Source: Actinomycetes bacterium
GTDB taxonomy: Bacteria > Actinomycetota > Humimicrobiia > JAHJRV01
Assembly (NCBI GenBank): GCA_030640275.1
Contig: DAOWJR010000082.1
Coordinates: 1-18,948, forward strand
Length of the DNA: 18,948 nt
Direction of reading: 5' to 3'
The notes under the pieces are model-generated. The model did not search any database and was not told the DNA's origin. It was given only the letters and a program-made list of their open reading frames with translations. Made by a program: the position numbers and the translations under genes. This document shows positions 7,335-14,802 of the stretch, one piece after another; position 1 is the stretch's first letter, and every line of letters starts with the position of its first letter.

Positions 7335-9197
7335 ATGGTAAAAGATTTAAATCAAGATTATGGTGAAAATAAAAATATAGAGAAAAAGGTTATTCTAAAG
7401 AAAAACGAACCTGACAAAAATATTGATAAAGAAGTTACGAAGACAAGAAAAAGGGATAAAGTAAAATCAATTAAACTAACTATAGGAATAACTTTAAAAG
7501 AGTTTGCTAATAAAATTAACCAACCATCTTCTAATCTTATAAAGCTTCTTTTGAGAAAGGGTAAAGCTGTTAGCATAAATCAATCATTGGATATTAATTC
7601 TTTAAATATTTTATCTGAAGAATTAGGTTTAAATATTAAGCTTCCTACTACAAAGAAAGCAAAGAGTATTTATAGAAAACCTCCAAGAGATTTAAGGCCA
7701 AGACCTCCAGTGGTAACTATAATGGGACATGTAGATCATGGAAAAACAAAACTACTTGATGCAATTAGGGAAACTCATGTGATGGAATCAGAAGCTGGAG
7801 GAATAACTCAACATATCGGGGCTTACCAGGTTGATTATAAGAAAAAGAAGATAACCTTTATTGATACACCAGGACATGAAGCTTTTACATCTATGAGAGC
7901 AAGAGGAGCTCAGGTAACCGATATTGCAGTTATTGTAATTGCTGCAGATGATGGAGTTATGCCTCAGACTATAGAAGCTATTGATCATGCAAAAGCAGCT
8001 AAAGTTCCAATGCTTGTTGCAATAAATAAAATTGATCTTCCAACAGCAAATATTGATAAGGTAAAAAGACAATTACAGGAAATAGGTCTTGTACCGGAAG
8101 AGTGGGGAGGAGACTTGGTTACAGTTGCTGTTTCAGCCAAGATGAAGACAAACTTAGATGAACTCCTGGAGATGATATTACTAATTTCAGAAATTCAGGT
8201 ACTGAAAGCTGATATTAAATTTGAAGCCAGTGGAACTGTAATTGAAGCTCAATTAGATGCGAGAAGAGGTCCTGTAGCAACAATAATAATTGAGAGTGGG
8301 ATATTAAAAGTAGGAGATGCTATTGTTGCTGGGACATCATCAGGGAAAGTAAGGGCAATAATAACCGATAAGGGAAAAAATGTAGAATCCGCATTACCTT
8401 CTCAACCTGTGGAAATTTTAGGTTTATCTAAACTTCCTCAAGCAGGAGACGAGTTTTTTGTGGTAGATAATGCAGTATTTGCCAGGCAGATTGCTCAAGA
8501 AAGAATTCTTCAGTTAGGATCAACCAAATTGATACCAACAAGACATATTACTTTAGAAGATATTGCAAAAAGAGTTGAAGAAGGGAAGATTCAAGAACTA
8601 AAGTTAATATTAAAAGCAGATGTTCAAGGTTCATTAGAAGCGGTTAGTGGAACACTTTCTGCAATAACCGAAAAGGAAGTTAAGATAAATATTATCCATG
8701 AAGGTGTTGGTAGTATTTCAGAGACGGATGTGTTATTGGCTGCAGCATCAGATGCTATAATTATGGGTTTTAATGTTAAACTTTCTCCCGGGGCTAAAGA
8801 GATGGCTGAGCAGGAAAAAGTTGATGTTAGAACTTATGAAATTATTTATAAAGTAATAGATGATGTTCACGCAGCACTAAAAGGGCTTCTTGCTCCAAAG
8901 AAAGTAGAAGTTGATAAAGGGACTATTGAGGTAAGACAAATATTTCAGATTCCGAAAATTGGTAAAATTGCTGGCTGTTTTGTATTGGATGGTGAAGTTA
9001 GTAGAAACTATTTAATAAGAGTTAAGAGAGATGATGAGATTATACATACTGGCAAGATAACCTCGCTTAAAAGATTTAAAGAAGATGTTAGAAAAGTTGT
9101 AGCTGGATTCGAATGTGGAATTGCAATAGAAGGATTTCAAGATATTGAAGAAGGAGATATTTTTGAAGTCTATTTCATAGAAGAAAAAGCCCTGTAA
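7335..9197 (+). CDS. infB: Translation initiation factor IF-2
   Basis: This GTPase delivers fMet-tRNA to the 30S subunit and promotes subunit joining. At 620 residues it is compact, because the N-terminal extension is only about 50 charged residues before a single IF2N module (about 51-105, TIGITLKEFANKINQPSSNL). The G domain shows GHVDHGKT (131-138), DTPGH (177-181), NKID (231-234) and an SAK motif. Domains II, III and the C-terminal fMet-tRNA-binding domain follow, with family sequences such as LKADVQGSLEA and a final EGDIFEVYFIEE. The start ATG has AAGGT (7322-7326) with an 8-nt spacer. It is followed by an A/T-only hairpin that may cause partial termination. Confidence 0.98.
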   Translation: MVKDLNQDYGENKNIEKKVILKKNEPDKNIDKEVTKTRKRDKVKSIKLTIGITLKEFANKINQPSSNLIKLLLRKGKAVSINQSLDINSLNILSEELGLNIKLPTTKKAKSIYRKPPRDLRPRPPVVTIMGHVDHGKTKLLDAIRETHVMESEAGGITQHIGAYQVDYKKKKITFIDTPGHEAFTSMRARGAQVTDIAVIVIAADDGVMPQTIEAIDHAKAAKVPMLVAINKIDLPTANIDKVKRQLQEIGLVPEEWGGDLVTVAVSAKMKTNLDELLEMILLISEIQVLKADIKFEASGTVIEAQLDARRGPVATIIIESGILKVGDAIVAGTSSGKVRAIITDKGKNVESALPSQPVEILGLSKLPQAGDEFFVVDNAVFARQIAQERILQLGSTKLIPTRHITLEDIAKRVEEGKIQELKLILKADVQGSLEAVSGTLSAITEKEVKINIIHEGVGSISETDVLLAAASDAIIMGFNVKLSPGAKEMAEQEKVDVRTYEIIYKVIDDVHAALKGLLAPKKVEVDKGTIEVRQIFQIPKIGKIAGCFVLDGEVSRNYLIRVKRDDEIIHTGKITSLKRFKEDVRKVVAGFECGIAIEGFQDIEEGDIFEVYFIEEKAL

Positions 9198-9240
9198 AAA
9201 TAAATTTTTTTAAAAATTTAAAAATTTTATTTTTATTTTT
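9195..9240 (+). terminator. Possible all-A/T hairpin with T-rich tail after infB
   Basis: Starting at the infB stop codon, TAAAAATAAA (9195-9204) pairs perfectly with TTTATTTTTA (9226-9235). Inside it, TTTTT (9206-9210) can pair with AAAAA (9220-9224). A strongly T-rich run follows. With no G-C pair it would be a weak terminator at best, and base composition alone can produce such symmetry. It might reduce read-through into ylxP. Confidence 0.3.
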
Positions 9241-9300
9241 ATTTTTTTTATTATTTATTAATTATTTTCATTTTTACCACTTTTTAATATTTCCACAAAA

Positions 9301-9591
9301 ATGATAATTGCAATTGTAGAAGTAGAATTATTTTTACCTTATTGTCATAGCCTAAAAGATAAAAGAAGTATAATAAAAAGCCTGATAGATTCTTTAGGTA
9401 AAAACAATAACATATCTATAAAAGAGATTAATTATAAGGATATATGGCAAAGATCACTAATTGGGATAACAAGTATTTGTGATAATACAAGTTCAGCACA
9501 GAAATTTTTGGATATGATAAAAAATAAAATTTATGAAAAAGATGGTACTCAGATTATAAAATTTAACTCCTCAATTCACTTAACAGAATAA
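9301..9591 (+). CDS. ylxP: YlxP family (DUF503) protein
   Basis: This 96-residue protein matches the DUF503/YlxP family: IVEVELFLPYCHSLKDKRSIIKSLIDSL at the N-terminus (with the family hallmark SLKDKR), then ISIKEINYKDIWQRSLIGI, corresponding to the conserved WQR...LG block. The family lies between infB and rbfA in many bacteria. It is believed to have a role near ribosome maturation, but the function is unproven. The ATG has no Shine-Dalgarno sequence; upstream bases are T-rich and then ACAAAA. A 103-nt T-rich gap with a possible A/T hairpin separates it from infB. The next + strand gene is rbfA, interrupted by an antisense macro-domain gene. Confidence 0.9.
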   Translation: MIIAIVEVELFLPYCHSLKDKRSIIKSLIDSLGKNNNISIKEINYKDIWQRSLIGITSICDNTSSAQKFLDMIKNKIYEKDGTQIIKFNSSIHLTE

Positions 9592-9676
9592 CCTTCTTTC
9601 TTAAAACCATGCCTATTTAAAAATCTTAAGAGTTCAATAAAAAAGGATAATAATAAGAAATATTGTAATTTTTATT

Positions 9677-10222
9677 CTAACTTAGTAGATTCTCTAATGC
9701 TTCTTTGTGTATATTAAAATCTCTTTCTGAATACAGCACGAGTCTTACAATGCTTGGTTTTTTATTATTTCTTAGGAAATTTATTATTGTATTAAAGGCA
9801 ATTTCTGCTGCTTTTCTCTTAGGATATCCAAAAGCACCTGTACTCAAAGCTGGAAAGGAAATGCTTTCAAGATCTTTCTCTTTTGCTAATTTTAAACAAT
9901 TTAAATAACTAGTTTTAAGTAGAACTGGATCGTCTACTGAAGAAGAATATATTGGTCCTACTGTGTGAATTATATATGGAGCTAATAAATCATAACCTTT
10001 TGTAATTTTGGCTTCTCCTGTTCTGCATCCACCCAATTTTTTACACTCACTCCAGAGTTCAGGACCAGCAGCTCTATGTATAGCTCCAGCAACTCCACCA
10101 CCTGGTGCAAGTCTTGAATTAGCCGCATTTACAATTGCATCAGTTTTTTGAGCAGTAATATCACCTTTTACAAGTTCTAAAACATTGTCATTTATTTTTA
10201 TTACTATTTCATTTTCATTCAT
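9677..10222 (-). CDS. Macro domain protein (ADP-ribose / O-acetyl-ADP-ribose binding or hydrolysing)
   Basis: This single macro domain of 181 residues fills the whole protein. Visible motifs are GDIT (20-23), NAAN (32-35), the loop PGGGVAGAIHRAAG (40-53) and the phosphate-binding loop PALSTGAFGYP (124-134). Proteins of this type bind ADP-ribose. MacroD/YmdB-like members deacetylate O-acetyl-ADP-ribose or remove ADP-ribose from proteins. In those enzymes the glycine loop usually reads GGGVD, with a catalytic aspartate; here the aspartate is alanine (GGGVA, Ala45), as in some AF1521-like proteins, so activity cannot be assumed. The gene lies antisense between ylxP and rbfA. It has a strong GGAGGT site (complement of 10230-10235) and a plausible own promoter. 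Confidence 0.93.
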   Translation of the reverse strand: MNENEIVIKINDNVLELVKGDITAQKTDAIVNAANSRLAPGGGVAGAIHRAAGPELWSECKKLGGCRTGEAKITKGYDLLAPYIIHTVGPIYSSSVDDPVLLKTSYLNCLKLAKEKDLESISFPALSTGAFGYPKRKAAEIAFNTIINFLRNNKKPSIVRLVLYSERDFNIHKEALENLLS

Positions 10223-10263
10223 TTTTTACCTCCATTGTAGTTTTTTCTAATTTTTATATAATT

Positions 10264-10293
10264 AATATATCTCATTTGCTTTCAAATTTTCAA
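10264..10293 (-). promoter_or_regulatory. Candidate promoter of the macro-domain gene
   Basis: Read on the - strand, TTGAAA (complement of 10288-10293) is followed after 18 nt by TATATT (complement of 10264-10269). This places the transcript start near 10257 and a leader of about 35 nt before the ATG. The AT-rich background makes chance matches likely. Confidence 0.4.
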
Positions 10294-10347
10294 TAATATA
10301 ACATAGACATTTACTTTTAATATTTTAATATTTGATTTAGAATAATG

Positions 10348-10366
10348 TGTTAAAAAAAAATTAACA
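10348..10366. promoter_or_regulatory. Short inverted repeat upstream of rbfA, possible operator
   Basis: TGTTAA (10348-10353) and TTAACA (10361-10366) form a symmetric 6-bp inverted repeat around an A7 spacer. It lies in the divergent region between the macro-domain gene and rbfA. The size fits a dimeric regulator site, but no regulator gene is nearby and the motif may be fortuitous. Confidence 0.25.
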
Positions 10367-10393
10367 TTAGTTTAAAATTTAATAATAATTAAT

Positions 10394-10397
10394 GGAG
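10394..10397 (+). promoter_or_regulatory. Ribosome binding site deciding the rbfA start
   Basis: GGAG at 10394-10397 overlaps an upstream in-frame ATG (10392-10394). It lies nine nt before the ATG at 10407, and nothing like a Shine-Dalgarno sequence precedes 10392. The start at 10407 is therefore preferred. Confidence 0.65.
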
Positions 10398-10406
10398 ATA
10401 AAGAAA

Positions 10407-10766
10407 ATGAATACAAATAGGGTAAGAAAAGTAGAAGTAGCTATTCAGAAAGAATTCAGTGAGATTTTGCAGAGAGATATAAAAGATCCAAGGATTGAAT
10501 TTGTGACAGTGACTAAGGTAAAAGTTACTCCTGATTTAAGAATCGCAAATATTTATATTAGTATATACGGTTCTGATGAAGAGAAAGAACAAAGTATAAA
10601 AGGACTTGAAAGCGCAAAAGGATATATAAGGAGTTTATTTGCAAAAAGATTGGAATTGAGATTTACTCCTGAGATCAGATTTCTTTTTAGCAAATCCATT
10701 GAAGAAGGTATAAGGATATCAAAATTAATATCTGAATTAAAATGGAAGGAAGGTAAAAAAAGTTGA
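10407..10766 (+). CDS. rbfA: 30S ribosome-binding factor RbfA
   Basis: RbfA is a small KH-like protein that binds immature 30S subunits and helps late processing of 16S rRNA. From the preferred ATG at 10407 it has 119 residues. It begins MNTNRVRKVEVAIQKEFSEIL, typical of the family, with the conserved DPRIEFVTVTKVKVTPDLRIANIYIS core and the C-terminal RLELRFTPEIRFLF strand. An ATG at 10392 in the same frame would add five residues but has no ribosome binding site. It overlaps nrnA by four bases (TTGA), so the two are translationally coupled. It normally sits directly behind ylxP; here the antisense macro-domain gene intervenes. Confidence 0.96.
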   Translation: MNTNRVRKVEVAIQKEFSEILQRDIKDPRIEFVTVTKVKVTPDLRIANIYISIYGSDEEKEQSIKGLESAKGYIRSLFAKRLELRFTPEIRFLFSKSIEEGIRISKLISELKWKEGKKS

Positions 10767-11749
10767 AAATAACAAACCATAAAAATATTTCAAAGAAAAT
10801 TGCGCAAATATTAAAAAATGAAGATAAATTTGTACTTTTTATTCATAAAATTCCTGATGGTGATGCAATGGGCTCACTCTGTTCTGTATTCTGTTTATTA
10901 AAAAAATGGGGAAAAATTGTTGAAATAGCATGGGATGACGAAATTCCATATCAATATGCTAGACTTCCTTATGTAAATAATTTAAGGAAAAATTACCCAC
11001 AAATTGATTCTGAAACAATTCTGATTTCTTTAGATAATTCCACTAATAATATCATCAATAAATTCTATCCAAATCTCAATAGAGATAACTATAAAATGAT
11101 AATAAATATCGATCATCATTATAAAAATACAAAATTTGGTGATATAAATTTAATAATTCCAGAAGCTGCTTCTGTTACTCAGATTCTATATGATATTTTT
11201 AAGGAAAATAATATAAAAATAGATATTGAAATGGCAAAGTGTCTATATACTGGATTAGTAACTGATAGTGGGAGGTTTCAGTATAAAAATACTACTAGTC
11301 ATAGTCATCTTATGGCTGCTGAACTTATTTCTATAGGAGTAAACCCTGATAAAATATTTAAAAGTATTTATGAAAATAAGCCTATATCTACACTTGACCT
11401 GCATAAATTAATGATTACAAGAACAGAAATTTCAAAAAGTGGTTCACTAATTTACTCTTATGTTTTGCAGGATGACTTAAAGGAATTAAATCTTCCATAT
11501 TCAGCTTCAATGGAATTTATAAATGTGATAAGAGCAATTGAAAATGTAAAACTCGCAGCATTATTTAAGCAACAAAAAGATTATACTTACAGAGTTAGTC
11601 TTAGATCATCAGGGGATACAGATGTTTCCAAAATTGCTATTAAGTTTGGTGGTGGGGGTCATCCAACGGCTGCAGGCTATCATTGTAATAGTAAAGATAT
11701 AAATCATTGTATTAAACAGCTAGAGAATAAGTTCAATACAAATAATTAA
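10763..11749 (+). CDS. nrnA: DHH/DHHA1 phosphoesterase NrnA (nanoRNase / pAp phosphatase)
   Basis: NrnA degrades 2-5-nt RNA fragments and, in family members, dephosphorylates 3'-phosphoadenosine 5'-phosphate. It completes the RNA decay begun by enzymes such as PNPase encoded downstream. The 328-residue protein has the DHH domain with PDGDAMGS (Asp32, Asp34), the DHH motif at 117-119 and TGLVTDSGRF. A DHHA1 domain ends in the substrate-binding GGGGH (296-300). The start is TTG, overlapping the rbfA stop, with AAGGT (10750-10754) eight nt upstream. The gene order rbfA-nrnA-truB is common in Firmicutes and other phyla. A 200-nt non-coding gap follows before truB. Confidence 0.95.
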   Translation: MKITNHKNISKKIAQILKNEDKFVLFIHKIPDGDAMGSLCSVFCLLKKWGKIVEIAWDDEIPYQYARLPYVNNLRKNYPQIDSETILISLDNSTNNIINKFYPNLNRDNYKMIINIDHHYKNTKFGDINLIIPEAASVTQILYDIFKENNIKIDIEMAKCLYTGLVTDSGRFQYKNTTSHSHLMAAELISIGVNPDKIFKSIYENKPISTLDLHKLMITRTEISKSGSLIYSYVLQDDLKELNLPYSASMEFINVIRAIENVKLAALFKQQKDYTYRVSLRSSGDTDVSKIAIKFGGGGHPTAAGYHCNSKDINHCIKQLENKFNTNN

Positions 11750-11949
11750 ATGATAAGTATTACCATATCTATAAACAATCTTTTCTCTTTATAATTATAA
11801 TATGATTCTTAGGTTTGATTTAAATGCACCGCATATATAATTCTTTCTAAGTTACAATAAAGTAATATTGAATATATGACTATTGTCTATTTTACAGTTT
11901 ATTGAAATTATATTAATGAGTTTTTAGATCCATATTTATTTTTAGTAAA

Positions 11950-12978
11950 ATGCATAATTTTAAAATCGATGGACTAATAATAATTGATAAGCCTAAAGGT
12001 TTAACTTCACACGATGTTGTTGAGGAGATAAGGAATCTTTTTCCAAAAGTTAAGGTGGGGCATACTGGAACTTTAGACCCATTAGCAACTGGGGTTTTGC
12101 TTGCTTGTATAGGAAAAGCGACGAAACTTTCACAAATTTTAGTTAAATACAGTAAAGAATATGTTGCAGAAATAGAATTAGGATATGAAACTGATACGCT
12201 GGATAGTTATGGAGAGATAGTTAAAAAAATAAGTAGAAATGAGTTAAATAAAAAATTGGAAAAGATTAGATATAATGAAACACAAGAAAAGAGTGAAATA
12301 TTATCAGGGCAAGATTTTGATAATGATTCTTATGTAAATTTAGAAAAAGTACTTACTAAATTTACAGGAGAAATAAATCAGATTCCCCCTATTTATTCAG
12401 CTATAAAATTTAATGGAGAAAAGCTATATAAAATAGCAAGAAGAGGGGAAGAAGTTGAAACTAAGCCAAGGAAAGTAAAAATATATAAAATTCAACTAAT
12501 TACTAAAATAAAGAAAACCATCTTGAAAATAAAAATTAATTGTTCATCAGGAACATATATTAGAGCCTTAGCCAGGGATATTGGGCGCTATTTAGGAACA
12601 TATGCAACATTAACAAATTTGATAAGAACGGGAATTGGGAATTATAAGATAGAAAATTCTTATAAGTTAGAGCAATTGAAAAACTTAGCATTAGAAGAAA
12701 GAATTTCTGAAGCAGTAATTTCTATCTCAGAGATTTTAAGAGGTTATAAAAAAGTAAAGATTAAAGATTTTTTTAGAAAAATGATAGAAAATGGTGCTCC
12801 TCTTTCACTTAATATGATTAAAAATATACCTTTCATATGTAAAAAAGAAGAAACAATAATTATATATATAAATAATGAAAAAACTATAAGTCTATACAAA
12901 ACGGTTAGAGATATTAATTTAGGTACAGAATCTAATAGTAAGATGGTAGTGGCAAAAGCTTGGATAATGCTAAATTAA
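11950..12978 (+). CDS. truB: tRNA pseudouridine-55 synthase TruB
   Basis: TruB converts U55 of the tRNA T-loop to pseudouridine. Family motifs are the N-terminal GLIIIDKPKGLTSHDVV and the catalytic GHTGTLDPLATG with nucleophile Asp43. These are followed by FTGEINQIPPIYSAIKFNG, the RGEEVE-KPRKV segment and CSSGTYIRALARDIG. The C-terminus resembles a PUA-like domain. At 342 residues it is longer than usual (about 300). Part of the excess is a charged insertion of roughly 20 residues, within about positions 95-129, between the GEIVKK strand and the FTGE motif. The ATG has no Shine-Dalgarno sequence. The 200-nt gap upstream has no convincing promoter but is large enough for one. Confidence 0.96.
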   Translation: MHNFKIDGLIIIDKPKGLTSHDVVEEIRNLFPKVKVGHTGTLDPLATGVLLACIGKATKLSQILVKYSKEYVAEIELGYETDTLDSYGEIVKKISRNELNKKLEKIRYNETQEKSEILSGQDFDNDSYVNLEKVLTKFTGEINQIPPIYSAIKFNGEKLYKIARRGEEVETKPRKVKIYKIQLITKIKKTILKIKINCSSGTYIRALARDIGRYLGTYATLTNLIRTGIGNYKIENSYKLEQLKNLALEERISEAVISISEILRGYKKVKIKDFFRKMIENGAPLSLNMIKNIPFICKKEETIIIYINNEKTISLYKTVRDINLGTESNSKMVVAKAWIMLN

Positions 12979-13059
12979 GTTCTTATATACAAACTTGATG
13001 AGATTCTTCGCGATTTAAAATTTAATTTTTGATTATCTTTAATTCTTTTTTAAAGGAAA

Positions 13060-14043
13060 ATGATAAAAATTGCTAAATTGAAAAATTTAAATAAACATAA
13101 AGAAAATTTAAATTATAAAAAGGGCAATGTATTAACCATTGGTTTTTTTGATGGTGTCCATATTGGTCATCAAAAAATATTAGGTATTGGTAAAAAAATA
13201 TCATTGGAAAACGATATTCCATTTGTTATACTAACCTTTCATCCACATCCTAATAAAGTCTTTTTCCCTTCTAAAGAATTCTCTTTGCTTACATCTTTAG
13301 AAGATAGACTTAAATTAATCAATAGTTTTGATGTTGATTTAGTAATTGTAATAACTTTTACAAAAGATTTTTCAATGATAAATAAAGAAAAGTTTTTAGA
13401 TGAGATAATAAAAAGGAAAATTAATCCTAAATTTTTAGTAGTTGGTGAAGATTTTAGATTTGGTCATAAAGCAAAAGGCAATGTAGATTTTTTAAAAAGA
13501 TATTTCGAAGAACAGAATGTTAAGGTAAATGTCATACCATTATTAAAAGTTAATGATAAAACAGTTTCCTGCACTCTAATTCGGGAATTAATAAGGAAGG
13601 GAGAAATATTCAAAGCCAATAATTTATTACAAAGAACTTATGAAATCTATGGATCAGTAATAAAAGGCAAGGGGATGGGAAAAGTTATCGGTTTTCCAAC
13701 AATAAATATTAAAATGTTAGAAGAACTGGTTTTACCAGGTGATGGCGTATACTTAGGAGAAATAAAGTCGAATAGTCTAAGAAGGTATTGTTTAATAAAT
13801 ATTGGTAAAAGACCAACTTTTTATGGAAAAAAAAGAACAATTGAATTCTATATTTTAGATACGAAGGAAGAAAAGGTTAAAGGGCTAATGAAATCAGAGA
13901 TATTGAGATTATGTTTTATAGATAAATTGAGAAATGAGATTAAATTTGAATCAGTTGAAAAGTTAGTGAATCAGATTAAAAAAGATATTAAAAAAGCGAA
14001 AGGAATATTAAAAGAATATAAGAAACTTGAAAATCCTTCTTAA
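13060..14043 (+). CDS. ribF: Bifunctional riboflavin kinase / FAD synthetase RibF
   Basis: RibF phosphorylates riboflavin to FMN and adenylates FMN to FAD. The N-terminal nucleotidyltransferase domain carries IGFFDGVHIGH (residues 27-37), and the central region has VVGEDFRFGHKAKG and the VSCTLIRELI motif. The C-terminal riboflavin kinase domain carries GKGMGKVIGFPTINI (GFPT at 211-214) and PGDGVYLGE. The 327-residue length is typical. AAAGGA (13052-13057) is only 2 nt from the ATG, a poor spacing, but no better start exists and the N-terminus aligns with the family. truB-ribF-rpsO is a standard order. Confidence 0.96.
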   Translation: MIKIAKLKNLNKHKENLNYKKGNVLTIGFFDGVHIGHQKILGIGKKISLENDIPFVILTFHPHPNKVFFPSKEFSLLTSLEDRLKLINSFDVDLVIVITFTKDFSMINKEKFLDEIIKRKINPKFLVVGEDFRFGHKAKGNVDFLKRYFEEQNVKVNVIPLLKVNDKTVSCTLIRELIRKGEIFKANNLLQRTYEIYGSVIKGKGMGKVIGFPTINIKMLEELVLPGDGVYLGEIKSNSLRRYCLINIGKRPTFYGKKRTIEFYILDTKEEKVKGLMKSEILRLCFIDKLRNEIKFESVEKLVNQIKKDIKKAKGILKEYKKLENPS

Positions 14044-14212
14044 ATTTTTTATGATAGCATTATTCATGATAGTATTTACCAATTTATCTAAGCAGTTAAT
14101 AAAAAATTTTTTAAATGTGGGATTAAAAAAGTTGAAATAAAATTGTTAAAATAAAATATATAATATAATATATATATAATTCAAATATAGAAATAGTAGA
14201 TTAACCACCCTT

Positions 14213-14247
14213 GCTTAGGATATTGAAACACAAACGATATCTCATGC
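14213..14247 (+). promoter_or_regulatory. Candidate leader hairpin of rpsO
   Basis: In the 230-nt ribF-rpsO gap, GCTTAGGATAT (14213-14223) can pair with ATATCTCATGC (14237-14247) through nine pairs, one of them G-U, with two mismatches and a 13-nt loop. It ends about 13 nt before the rpsO ribosome binding site. S15 commonly represses its own translation through leader structures that differ between phyla, so this is a reasonable but unproven candidate. Confidence 0.3.
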
Positions 14248-14273
14248 TTGTAATAAAATGGAGGTAAAAACAA

Positions 14274-14543
14274 TTGTCATTAGGTAAAGAAGAGAAGCAA
14301 AAGATTATAGAAGAATACAAAGTTCACGAAAATGATACAGGTTCTTCAGAAGTTCAATTAGCTATTTTAACCCAAGAAATAAACAATCTAACGGAGCATT
14401 TGAAGGCTCATAAAAAAGATTTTCATTCAAGAAGAGGTTTATTGAAAAAAGTTGGTAGGAGAAGAAGACTTCTGGAGTATTTGAAAACAAAAGATACTGA
14501 AAGATATAAAAAACTAATTAAGAATTTAGGATTGAGGAAGTAA
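14274..14543 (+). CDS. rpsO: 30S ribosomal protein S15
   Basis: S15 is a primary 16S rRNA-binding protein that nucleates assembly of the central domain of the small subunit. At 89 residues it is exactly the standard size. Family features are TGSSEVQLAILTQEINNLTEHLK, the HKKDFHSRRGLLKKVGRRRRLL block that contacts rRNA, and the LKTKDTERYKKLIKNLGLR C-terminus. The start is TTG, 8 nt after GGAGGT (14260-14265), among the strongest ribosome binding sites here. rpsO-pnp adjacency is widely conserved. No clear terminator is seen between the two, so pnp may be partly co-transcribed despite the 259-nt gap. Confidence 0.98.
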   Translation: MSLGKEEKQKIIEEYKVHENDTGSSEVQLAILTQEINNLTEHLKAHKKDFHSRRGLLKKVGRRRRLLEYLKTKDTERYKKLIKNLGLRK

Positions 14544-14802
14544 GAAATTACAAAGAAAGAATTTGGAGAGGTCCTTCGCATTATTTCAATCTTACATTTC
14601 CCTTTTTATCCACAAAGTTTTATGTTTCTTGAGTTCATATTTAAAGTTTGTGATTAATATTCTTTATAATATGTAATATTAACAAGATAAGTTTACAGTT
14701 TATAATTTAAAAAATAATATTAAATAATTATATTTTTAGCATATTGTAATTTTTTAATGTGTTAGAAATACTAATATTAGTAACTTTTAGGAGGTTATAA
14801 TT

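Noticed and set aside
7358..8072. Open frames on the - strand inside infB, and similar ones inside ispG, proS, rbfA, pnp and the M16 gene
   Set aside because: They lie wholly within well-recognised genes, have low-complexity Ser/Ile/Phe-rich translations and no ribosome binding sites. They are shadows of the AT-rich coding strand.
9705..9908. + strand open frame within the macro-domain gene
   Set aside because: It is the complement of the recognised macro-domain gene and shows no family features.
11750..11949. Hidden gene or RNA in the 200-nt nrnA-truB gap
   Set aside because: No open frame with a ribosome binding site, no tRNA-like cloverleaf, no G/C-rich stem and no well-spaced promoter pair were found.
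14132..14169. Promoter before rpsO (TTGAAA or TTGTTA with TATAAT)
   Set aside because: TATAAT repeats abound in this TA run. No pair has 16-18 nt spacing (10, 15 or 21 nt), so the match is not above background.
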